From Planctomycetota bacterium (GTDB lineage Bacteria; Planctomycetota; Phycisphaerae; UBA1845): 14,338 bases of DNA. The notes beneath the pieces are model-generated. The model saw only the letters and a list, made by a program, of their open reading frames with translations, was not told the origin of the DNA and ran no database searches. This document shows, piece by piece, positions 7,306-12,679 of the stretch (position 1 is the stretch's first letter; each line of letters opens with the position of its first letter). Location of the stretch: NCBI GenBank assembly GCA_022563615.1, contig JADFMZ010000033.1, forward strand, positions 1 to 14,338, read 5' to 3'. The translations under genes and the position numbers were made by a program.

Positions 7306-9247
7306 TCATGGAACCGGAATGGGCGACCTGTGCCCATTGGCCAGGCCTTATGGGCTTGCGACCTTCCGACTTTCGACTCTTCTATCCTTGCGCAGAGCGT
7401 GCGCGTGGGGGCTCATTCTGGCGGCATCAACGGCGGCACAGAATGGCGCTGACAATGCGGCTGAGCCGCTCGACCCGTTGGCCAGAAAAGAAACGATGAT
7501 CCGAGACCGGTTCCAGCGCTTCGAGGACCGAGTATTTCGGCTTCAGGAACAGCTCGCCGAGCTGGAGCCGGAAAACGCAGCCCGTCTGGCCCGCGCGCTG
7601 GAGCGCGCCGGCGAACTGGCCCTGGCCGACACGCTGGAAGAAATCACCAGGCAGCTCAATGACCCATCGCTGCTCAACCAGGCCATTGAAACGCAGGGGC
7701 AATGGATGCGCAGCGCCGATCAGCTTCTGTCCATTCTGCTCGCGCGCGACGGCGCCAACGAACAGCGCCAAGATGAAATCGAACGCCTGAAAAAGTACAA
7801 GGAAAAGGTGAACGACCTCCTCGATCAGGAGCGTGACTTACGCGACGCCACCGCGGAATCGATCCAGTCCGGTCGGATGCGGCAACAGCTCGAGCAGGCG
7901 ATACAACGCATCGATGCCCTGTTGCAACATCAGTCCTCGCTGTCCCAACAAGCTCAAAAAGCCGGCGCCGCCGGGTTGCCGAAGAAGTCCACGGTGCCTC
8001 AGGAACAACAGGATCTGTCGCGCGACGCGGACCAGTTGGCCGACGACGTGGAACGCCTCGCCCAGGCCCAACCCGACCCCACTGACGATACCGAAGCATT
8101 GCAATCCGCCCGCGAGCAGGCGCAATCCGCAGCCCAGTCCATCCAATCCGGGGCTGACGCCATGTCTGAGGCTGGCAAGTCCATGCAGCAGGGCAATACA
8201 CCAGGCGGTATGCAGCAACAGGAAAAGGCCGAAGAGGATCTCAAAAAAGCTCGCGAGCAGCTTGAAGCTGCCATTGAAGCCCTGACCCAGCAACCCTCGT
8301 CTGAGGAGTTGGCCAAGGAGCAGCAGGAGGTCGCCGATCAGACGGGCCAGTTGGCTGACCAAATGAAGCAGGATGCAGCCCAAGACAGCCAAGGTCAGCC
8401 GGGCAGTCAGGATCCGTCCGAGTCGTCAGACGGGTCGCCATCGCCCGGTATGCAAAACATCCAGCAGGCGCAGAGCAAGATGCAAAGCGCGGGTAAGTCG
8501 CTCAAACAGGGAGATCCTGAAGAGGCTGTCCCCGACGAGAACCAAGCCATCGAACAGCTTGAGAAGGCCCAGGAAGAACTGGAAAAAGCCCTCAGCGACC
8601 TTCGTCAGGAGGAGCGGGCCGAAGCCCTGCGCGATCTGGAACAGCGTTTCCGCGAAATGCTCTCCAAGCAGCGGGCGATCAACGAGTCGACGATCTTGCT
8701 GGCTGAAAAAGGACCAGACCATTTCGGTCGGGCTGAGCATCTACAACTGGCCGACCTGGCCGCCGATGAGCGCACTTTGTCTCAGGACGCCGCGACGTGC
8801 CTTCATATCCTCGACGAGGATGCGACAACGATCGTCTACCCGAGGGTGTTGGGGCAATTGTCGCAGGACATGGCCGTCGTCGCGGGTCGATTGGGAGCAC
8901 TGAGAGTGGGGCTATTGACCCAGAGCATCGAACAGGAAATTGTCGAAACGCTCGAGCAATTGATTGACGCGGTCCAAAAAATGCAGCAGGAAAACGAGCA
9001 ACAGGGCGGTCCGATGTCGCCCGGCGACGATAAGGACCAGCCGCTGCTGCCAACTTCGGCGGAGTTGAAATTGCTCCGCGCCAGCCAGGCGCGAATCAAC
9101 GGGCGAACGACCGCCATCGCTCGTGCCGCGGAGGAGCTAACCTCCTCAGCCGAAACCTCCACCGAGGCGCTAACGACCCTGGCGCAGCGCCAAGAGGAAT
9201 GCGCCGCCATCGCCTCGGAAATGCGTGAGCGGAACCTACTGCCGTAG
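7289..9247 (+). CDS. Exported Gln/Glu-rich coiled-coil protein
   Basis: Predicted 652-residue protein from the ATG at 7289. I chose this start because GGAG at 7275-7278 lies 10 nt upstream; GTG 7280 is too close to it, while ATG 7298 and ATG 7319 are also possible. It overlaps the preceding gene by 17 bp. Residues about 35-50 (RRACAWGLILAASTAAQ) look like a signal peptide ending in a small-residue cleavage site, which implies export. The rest has no recognisable domain: long amphipathic helices rich in Gln, Glu, Ala and Lys, with a very Gln/Ser-rich low-complexity stretch at about 225-425 and a more regular helical tail. It resembles the low-complexity half of TIGR02302/DUF4175 proteins. A structural or spacer partner of the upstream membrane protein is the most economical guess; no catalytic function can be claimed. 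Confidence 0.8.
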   Translation: MSSMSNHGTGMGDLCPLARPYGLATFRLSTLLSLRRACAWGLILAASTAAQNGADNAAEPLDPLARKETMIRDRFQRFEDRVFRLQEQLAELEPENAARLARALERAGELALADTLEEITRQLNDPSLLNQAIETQGQWMRSADQLLSILLARDGANEQRQDEIERLKKYKEKVNDLLDQERDLRDATAESIQSGRMRQQLEQAIQRIDALLQHQSSLSQQAQKAGAAGLPKKSTVPQEQQDLSRDADQLADDVERLAQAQPDPTDDTEALQSAREQAQSAAQSIQSGADAMSEAGKSMQQGNTPGGMQQQEKAEEDLKKAREQLEAAIEALTQQPSSEELAKEQQEVADQTGQLADQMKQDAAQDSQGQPGSQDPSESSDGSPSPGMQNIQQAQSKMQSAGKSLKQGDPEEAVPDENQAIEQLEKAQEELEKALSDLRQEERAEALRDLEQRFREMLSKQRAINESTILLAEKGPDHFGRAEHLQLADLAADERTLSQDAATCLHILDEDATTIVYPRVLGQLSQDMAVVAGRLGALRVGLLTQSIEQEIVETLEQLIDAVQKMQQENEQQGGPMSPGDDKDQPLLPTSAELKLLRASQARINGRTTAIARAAEELTSSAETSTEALTTLAQRQEECAAIASEMRERNLLP

Positions 9248-9250
9248 TGT

Positions 9251-9282
9251 GCGTCACAGAACTGACGCCAACCACGGTTTTT
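9251..9282 (+). terminator. Possible weak terminator after the VWA cluster
   Basis: Three bases after the stop codon of the coiled-coil gene lies a perfect 6-bp stem, GCGTCA (9251-9256) and TGACGC (9263-9268), with a 6-nt loop. Five T's follow at 9278-9282. The T-run starts 9 nt past the stem, farther than in a canonical intrinsic terminator, so this is only a candidate. It would separate the large operon from the small gene at 9312. Confidence 0.35.
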
Positions 9283-9300
9283 CCTAGCCCCCGCTACGAG

Positions 9301-9309
9301 GGAGGTGAT
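9301..9309 (+). promoter_or_regulatory. Near-perfect Shine-Dalgarno for the 45-codon gene
   Basis: GGAGGTGAT at 9301-9309 matches nine consecutive bases of the anti-Shine-Dalgarno complement (AAGGAGGTGATC). GGAGG ends 6 nt before the ATG at 9312, an ideal spacing. No other gene in the window has a site this strong, and it is the main reason to accept the very short downstream reading frame as a real gene. Confidence 0.8.
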
Positions 9310-9380
9310 TCATGAAAGATGTACGAAGAGGATCGAGGCGGAGTCTGTTCGTCATTGCATCGCTTTGTCTTCTCTGGCCA

Positions 9381-9893
9381 CTAGGCTCTGTCTGAAAACA
9401 ACAATTTGAGGTATCGGCGAATCATCGCCAACTGAAGCATCCCATGGAAGTTAACGGCCAGTTTCTCGAAGCGCGTGCCAATGCGTCGCGATTCTTTCAT
9501 CCATCCGACGCACTGTTCGACGACGGCGCGTTGTCGATAGGCCGGTCGGTCAAACTTAACCCGACCGTCGTAGCACGCTCGCTCGTTGCTCTTGTGTGGG
9601 ATGATCGGCTTGATCCCACGGGTGCGAAGCCAGTCACGCACGCGCTGAACGCTGTACCCTTTGTCGGCGACCAGTCTCTTCGGGCGTGTTCGCGGACGCC
9701 CCAGGCGTTGCGGGATGGCGATGCCGTCCATCACCCACTCAACCTGTGTCGATTCGTGGACCTGCCCGGCAGTGATTTCGACGGTCAGGGGTGTTCCGCG
9801 ACCGTCAGTAACCAAGTGGAATTTCGATCCAAACCCGCCTCGGCTGCGGCCCAAAGCGTGGTCCGCCGGTTCGTCGGGATGCCAGTCGATACT
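9381..9893 (-). CDS. IS5-family transposase, second frame (orfB, made by -1 frameshift)
   Basis: Catalytic half of the transposase, entered by a -1 shift near 9893. After the shift the frame reads SIDWHPDEPADHALGRSRGG and continues through FHLVTDGRGTPL to LVADKGYS, which carries the second catalytic Asp, and RAVVEQCVGWMKESRRIG, which carries the catalytic Glu. With orfA this gives a full DDE enzyme of about 286 residues, usual for IS5 relatives. An in-frame ATG at 9854 exists, but starting there would drop the conserved DEPADHAL segment and it has no evident ribosome site. The stop TAG (9383-9381) lies outside the IS, in target DNA: the element itself ends at GCC. The enzyme cuts and joins the IS ends during transposition. 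Confidence 0.88.
   Translation of the reverse strand, partial: SIDWHPDEPADHALGRSRGGFGSKFHLVTDGRGTPLTVEITAGQVHESTQVEWVMDGIAIPQRLGRPRTRPKRLVADKGYSVQRVRDWLRTRGIKPIIPHKSNERACYDGRVKFDRPAYRQRAVVEQCVGWMKESRRIGTRFEKLAVNFHGMLQLAMIRRYLKLLFSDRA
9384..9400 (+). repeat. Left terminal inverted repeat of the IS
   Basis: GGCTCTGTCTGAAAACA, 17 of 17 complementary to the right end at 10288-10304. Inward of this the two ends diverge. On the minus strand this repeat encodes the last residues of the transposase (FSDRA). Confidence 0.92.
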
Positions 9894-10240
9894 TTTTTGT
9901 TAGCGCCGGCGGCGGCACGTGCGGCACGGACGTTGGCGCCGTCGATGCACCAAAGATCCCAGTCGATGAGGCCATTTTGGTCCAGCGTGATCTGCAGGGC
10001 TTCGATGATTTCAGCGAAGACGCCTTCGCGCCGCCATTTCGCAAAGTGGTGGTACACGGTCTGCCAAGGCCCGAACCGCTCGGGCAGATCCCGCCACGGT
10101 GCGCCCGTGTGCAGAATCCAAAAGATACCGTTCAGCAGTATGCGTCGATCGCGCGGTGGCCGCCCTGTGCGCGCTACGCTCGGCGGGACCAGTGGCCCGA
10201 TCAACGCCCATTGCTCGTCCATGAGCTCGTGGCGTTTCAT
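9785..10240 (-). CDS. IS5-family transposase, first frame (orfA)
   Basis: First frame of the transposase, 151 codons to its own stop. Residues 1-80 (MKRHELMDEQWALIGPLVPP, then LNGIFWILHTGAPWRDLPERFGPW) match the DUF4096 domain found at the N-terminus of IS4/IS5 transposases. WCIDGANVR near residue 97-105 holds the first catalytic Asp of the DDE triad. After GANKK the reading leaves the conserved path: the residues past VST belong to the wrong frame for this family. The conserved continuation (DEPADHALGRSRGGF) lies in the -1 frame, entered at the A-run at 9893-9898. The start ATG at 10240 has GGGAGG 9 nt upstream. Read alone, this product would lack two catalytic residues and might act as a regulator or DNA-binding fragment, as in other two-frame IS elements. 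Confidence 0.9.
   Translation of the reverse strand: MKRHELMDEQWALIGPLVPPSVARTGRPPRDRRILLNGIFWILHTGAPWRDLPERFGPWQTVYHHFAKWRREGVFAEIIEALQITLDQNGLIDWDLWCIDGANVRAARAAAGANKKVSTGIPTNRRTTLWAAAEAGLDRNSTWLLTVAEHP
9892..9898 (-). promoter_or_regulatory. Slippery A6G frameshift site of the transposase
   Basis: On the minus strand the run reads AAAAAAG (9898 down to 9892), with orfA codons AAC-AAA-AAA-GTA. A one-base backward slip on the Lys codons makes the next codon AGT and opens the frame with the rest of the DDE domain. A +1 shift does not give a transposase sequence. Ribosomal -1 frameshifting, or RNA-polymerase slippage on the A-run, is well known in IS families with two overlapping frames. An accidental 1-base loss in the run is the alternative. 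Confidence 0.75.
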
Positions 10241-10287
10241 GATGACCGACCTCCCTGTCGTTATAAAGGGATATCGGCAACAAACAG

Positions 10288-10304
10288 TGTTTTCAGACAG
10301 AGCC
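10288..10304 (-). repeat. Right terminal inverted repeat of the IS
   Basis: TGTTTTCAGACAGAGCC on the plus strand, the perfect complement of the left end. It lies upstream of the transposase start at 10240; the 47 bp between them should carry the transposase promoter and its Shine-Dalgarno GGGAGG (10250-10255 on the minus strand). Confidence 0.92.
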
Positions 10305-10366
10305 TAGTGGGAATGACCGCGGGTACGATTATCCTCGGGCGGCGGCGTCAATCTGCGACGGCGGTC

Positions 10367-10415
10367 GATTGACAATTGACGATGGGAGATTGACGATTAG
10401 GGATTGAGGATTGCC
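10367..10415 (+). repeat. Seven tandem heptamers of GATTGAC type
   Basis: Seven head-to-tail 7-bp units with no gaps. Units 1 and 4 are exactly GATTGAC; the others differ by one to three bases (for example AATTGAC, GATTGAG, GATTGCC). The array begins in the last codons of the IS-split small gene, supplies its TGA stop, and ends inside the TTG start region of the exosortase gene. Heptamer arrays of this kind (as in cyanobacterial STRR sequences) can gain or lose units by replication slippage. Because 7 is not a multiple of 3, changes in unit number would shift frame. Confidence 0.8.
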
Positions 10416-11061
10416 TAGGAAACGACGAGGGCAAGAGACGCACGCCTCGGCGCCCGGCCCATTGGCGGGCGTCGAGAAGCGGGCACCCGGCGCGGCCGGC
10501 AAGCGGAAGGCTGCGCCGGGCGGGAAGGGATCGTGGATTGGGAACAGACGACAGGTTCTGACGTTCGTGTTCCTGCTCGGTGCGTGGATGGCCGGCTTCA
10601 ACGCCGTGTTTATCCTGTGGCTCGCGCCGGGTGAGTCCTTTCAGAGCTATCTGCGGCTCAATGCCGAGGCTTCGGCGGCCGTGTTACACGCTCTGGGCGA
10701 GGACGCCACGGTCAACGGCACCTCGATCATCTCGTCAAGGTACTCGCTGGACATCAAGCGCGGGTGTGAGGCGATTCAGGTTTCGGCGTTCTTTGTCTTT
10801 GCGGTTCTGGCCTGGCCGGGGCCGGTGTCGTGGTGGCGGCGGGTGACAGGGCTGGCCGTCGGGACGCTGTCGCTGCTGACGATCAACCTCGTTCGCATCG
10901 TGAGCCTCTACTACACAGGGATCTACTTCCCCAGTGCGTTCGAGGCGATGCACATCGACGTGTGGCAGCCGGCGTTCATCGCCCTTGCCCTGCTCTTCTG
11001 GATGATGTGGGTGTGGTGGACGTATCGAGCCGAAGCGGTAAGAACCGATGTTGCCGTTTAG
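10411..11061 (+). CDS. Exosortase/archaeosortase family protease, possibly exosortase H-like
   Basis: Predicted 216-residue integral membrane cysteine protease/transpeptidase. Exosortases cut C-terminal sorting tails (PEP-CTERM and similar) from exported proteins at the membrane. The catalytic triad is visible: C119 in IKRGCEAIQ, R162 in INLVRIV and H181 in FEAMHIDVW, each in the expected setting between membrane helices (about 49-70, 122-137, 143-170, 185-204). The first 45 residues are Arg/Lys/Pro-rich and probably disordered. The start is uncertain: TTG 10411 gives the longest frame and has AGGG 8 nt upstream, but both lie in the heptamer array; TTG 10462 is the next in-frame candidate. 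The short length, CEAIQ motif and a following partner gene resemble the exosortase H type, which is tentative. It overlaps the next gene by 14 bp. No substrate with a sorting tail is present here. Confidence 0.85.
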   Translation: MPRKRRGQETHASAPGPLAGVEKRAPGAAGKRKAAPGGKGSWIGNRRQVLTFVFLLGAWMAGFNAVFILWLAPGESFQSYLRLNAEASAAVLHALGEDATVNGTSIISSRYSLDIKRGCEAIQVSAFFVFAVLAWPGPVSWWRRVTGLAVGTLSLLTINLVRIVSLYYTGIYFPSAFEAMHIDVWQPAFIALALLFWMMWVWWTYRAEAVRTDVAV

Positions 11062-11689
11062 ACTAATCGCGGGCTTTTTCTGCCGACTCCTGGTGATCTA
11101 CGCCCTGCTGGCGATACCGTGGCCTGGGATCAAGGCCGGCTACGCAGCCATCTTTAGTGCCGGCGGGAATCTCATCTTTGGATCGCTCGTATCGGGCGGC
11201 TCGGTTCATTTTCATCCGATGTTGGAGCCTCAGGACAAGTTCGATACGCACATCCATTTCGTCAACTTAAGATCCGGTGAAAAGAAAAAGTTGCTCACGT
11301 CGAGCCGGAACCCCGGATACCTGCAGACGGCCTTTCTGGTGTCGCTGGTGCTGGCAACCCCCGTGCCGTGGCGGCGACGGTTGTGGGCTCTGTTGTGGGG
11401 TCTGATTCCGCTCAACATGGCCATCGCCGGCAGGCTGCTCGTCCGCGTCCTATACATGTTCAGCAGCGCTCGCCTATCCTTGTTGGCGCCCGGTCCGCCG
11501 TGGGAGAACGTCTTGCAGCGGGCAAACGACTTCGCGGCGGGCGATGTAGTGATGATGCTGATGCTTCCCGTATTCATCTGGATCCTCGTGTCGTTCCGGC
11601 GCGACGATTTCAGGATGATGTTGGATCGGACGCGCCTTGGCCTGCGTTCGGTCAAGAATGCAAGACCAACGGCCTTGCTCCCGCGTTAA
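11048..11689 (+). CDS. Membrane protein coupled to the exosortase
   Basis: Predicted 213-residue membrane protein whose ATG (11048) overlaps the exosortase gene by 14 bp, so the two are probably translated as a pair. Four hydrophobic segments are visible (about 8-28, 92-108, 112-137 and 164-183), with an extramembrane domain at about 40-90 that contains FHPMLEPQDKFDTHIHFVN and a basic patch (GEKKK). The C-terminal 30 residues are basic and probably cytoplasmic. No catalytic motif was recognised. Its position and shape match 'exosortase-associated membrane protein' genes reported next to some exosortases, such as the exosortase H group, and it may help present substrate or stabilise the protease. 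That link is from gene order and topology, not from sequence identity. Confidence 0.75.
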   Translation: MLPFRLIAGFFCRLLVIYALLAIPWPGIKAGYAAIFSAGGNLIFGSLVSGGSVHFHPMLEPQDKFDTHIHFVNLRSGEKKKLLTSSRNPGYLQTAFLVSLVLATPVPWRRRLWALLWGLIPLNMAIAGRLLVRVLYMFSSARLSLLAPGPPWENVLQRANDFAAGDVVMMLMLPVFIWILVSFRRDDFRMMLDRTRLGLRSVKNARPTALLPR

Positions 11690-11813
11690 GCGCGAATCCC
11701 GCGAAGTCGCAGGCGCTGCCGACGCAGTAGCGAGCCGACCCGGGCGGTTGGGATCGCAAAGAACGAAGGTTCCCTTTCTTTGAATGTGTGGGATGGTTGA
11801 CGGGCGAGGACGG

Positions 11814-12494
11814 TTACTCGCGCTCGTCATCGCGTCGCAGTGCCAGGGGTGGGCTTAGAATCTCGTTCATGATGATCGCACGGCGGAGGGAGGCCCTTGT
11901 CGGATGCCGAACGGTGTCCAGCGGTGAATCCTTGATCTGGGTCTCTTGGACGTCGCCCTCGGCGACTGAAGCGACCAGCGGCCGAACCCCTGCCACCGGC
12001 GATGCGCCGGGTTTCGACCGGGCCCGCTTGCGCGCGGCCACGGGCTTGCGTCCCGCACGCTCGATCCCGGGCGCCGCGCGTGCCTGTGGCGGAGGTGCAG
12101 CAGGAAGGGGCGCCGACCGAGAGGGTGGCGTCTCCCCGGCGTCGCCCAACTTCTTAAAGACCCCACGCAGCATCTGGGGCAATGATTCAACCCGTGGAAA
12201 CTTGGAAACCGGTCGCGGTTGCGCGGGTGGCGCGACGGGGCCGGCAGCCTGCGGTGTCGCCGTCGGCGCCTGAGGCATCGGTCGGGCCACCGGCCTGGCG
12301 GGCGGGGGTGGACGACGGCGCGCAGGCTCGGGGCGGCCCAGCACGGGTGCGTCCGGGTCTTTCTTGGGACTGAACTTGCGGATCAGCGTCTTAGTAACTT
12401 TGCCGAAGACCGCGGAGCCGGCCACGAGCGCAAGGATGATGATCTGAATCCAATCATCCATACCCTGCGGTTTTCCCAGCACAGGCCAAGGCAT
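11814..12494 (-). CDS. Proline-rich membrane-anchored protein of the nfeD-floA operon
   Basis: Predicted 226-residue protein, last gene of the minus-strand operon. The ATG at 12494 is preceded by AGGAG with 5-nt spacing; an in-frame GTG lies two codons upstream, and ATG 12461 (MDDWIQIIILAL) would begin exactly at the membrane helix. That helix (about residues 15-30) is followed by VTKTLIRKFSPKKD, then a long Pro/Ala/Arg-rich linker (about 40-175) with a short ordered island, FPRVESLPQMLRGVFKKLGD. The C-terminus (LRRAIIMNEILSPPLALR) looks conserved and folded. The pattern is of a membrane tether, flexible arm and short docking motif. I do not recognise a named family; similar proteins with an EILGPP-like end occur beside flotillin genes in planctomycetes, as far as I recall. 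It may be a partner of FloA membrane assemblies. It converges with the exosortase pair across 124 bp (11690-11813) in which I see no clear feature. Confidence 0.75.
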   Translation of the reverse strand: MPWPVLGKPQGMDDWIQIIILALVAGSAVFGKVTKTLIRKFSPKKDPDAPVLGRPEPARRRPPPPARPVARPMPQAPTATPQAAGPVAPPAQPRPVSKFPRVESLPQMLRGVFKKLGDAGETPPSRSAPLPAAPPPQARAAPGIERAGRKPVAARKRARSKPGASPVAGVRPLVASVAEGDVQETQIKDSPLDTVRHPTRASLRRAIIMNEILSPPLALRRDDERE

Positions 12495-12591
12495 GACCAC
12501 TCCTGATTCTCAATTCCTACCCGGTTCCACCATCGTCGAACACGACGCAATCCCGCTCGTTGAACGCGGCGCGTTTGGCTCGGCGTTCCAA

Positions 12592-12672
12592 GGCACTCTA
12601 ACAAGACAAGGTTGCGAACGGTCGAAACTGTGGGAATATCGCGCGGGCTAAAGCCCGCGGCTCCGTCTTGTT
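12592..12672 (+). repeat. 81-bp palindromic dispersed element, copy 2
   Basis: Copy 2 of the element at 2483-2563, with the same 81-bp length. Core stem CGCGGGCT (12642-12649) and AGCCCGCG (12652-12659). Here the ends are perfectly complementary over 8 bp, AACAAGAC (12600-12607) and GTCTTGTT (12665-12672), so the whole unit can fold into a long stem topped by the core hairpin. It sits 7 bp past the floA stop codon, between floA and the proline-rich gene, so it is transcribed in the opposite sense from copy 1. The rest of the 12495-12679 gap shows nothing else. Confidence 0.8.
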
Positions 12673-12679
12673 CGGCGTT

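Larger units (their letters stand above)
9384..10304 (-). mobile_element. Complete IS5-family insertion sequence (921 bp)
   Basis: Bounded by 17-bp perfect terminal inverted repeats, GGCTCTGTCTGAAAACA at 9384-9400 and its reverse complement at 10288-10304. TA directly flanks each end (9382-9383 and 10305-10306). The ends can equally be read as GCTCTG...CAGAGC with a 4-bp CTAG duplication (9381-9384 and 10304-10307), which fits the YTAR preference of IS5-type elements. The reconstructed empty site is the palindrome CCACTAGTGG. The single cargo is a two-frame DDE transposase on the minus strand. Two frames, TA-type duplication and GG ends suggest the IS427 subgroup; that assignment is from memory. 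Intact ends and frames suggest a fairly recent arrival. Confidence 0.93.
9312..10372 (+). pseudogene. 45-codon membrane peptide gene split by an IS element
   Basis: Translation from ATG 9312 begins MKDVRRGSRRSLFVIASLC and reaches WPL at codon 24 (CTA, 9381-9383), where the IS begins. As it stands the frame runs 3 codons into the IS and stops at TGA 9393-9395, giving 27 residues. Removing the IS and one copy of the duplicated target joins codon 24 to GTG at 10307 and gives an uninterrupted frame to TGA 10370-10372: 45 residues ending GTIILGRRRQSATAVD. The restored product has a basic N-terminus, one hydrophobic helix of about 23 residues (roughly 12-34) and an Arg-rich tail, so it would be a small inner-membrane protein. 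It lies between the VWA cluster and the exosortase pair, on the same strand. I do not recognise the family. The restored frame may itself have been shortened by the heptamer repeats that contain its stop. Function unknown; now probably inactive. Confidence 0.6.

Noticed and set aside
9785..10240. Transposase as a decayed pseudogene
   Set aside because: Both frames are free of other lesions, the ends are perfect and the break falls exactly on an A6 slip site, so programmed frameshifting is the better reading.
9444..10307. 287-codon plus-strand open frame across the IS
   Set aside because: It is antisense to the transposase, whose DUF4096 and DDE motifs are clear on the minus strand; the plus-strand product has no recognisable motif.
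10367..10415. CRISPR-like array
   Set aside because: The units are 7 bp and contiguous with no spacers; this is a simple tandem repeat.
11755..11785. Terminator between the convergent genes (AAAGAA ... TTCTTT)
   Set aside because: The pairing is interrupted, AT-rich and short, and no T-run follows on either strand; not convincing.
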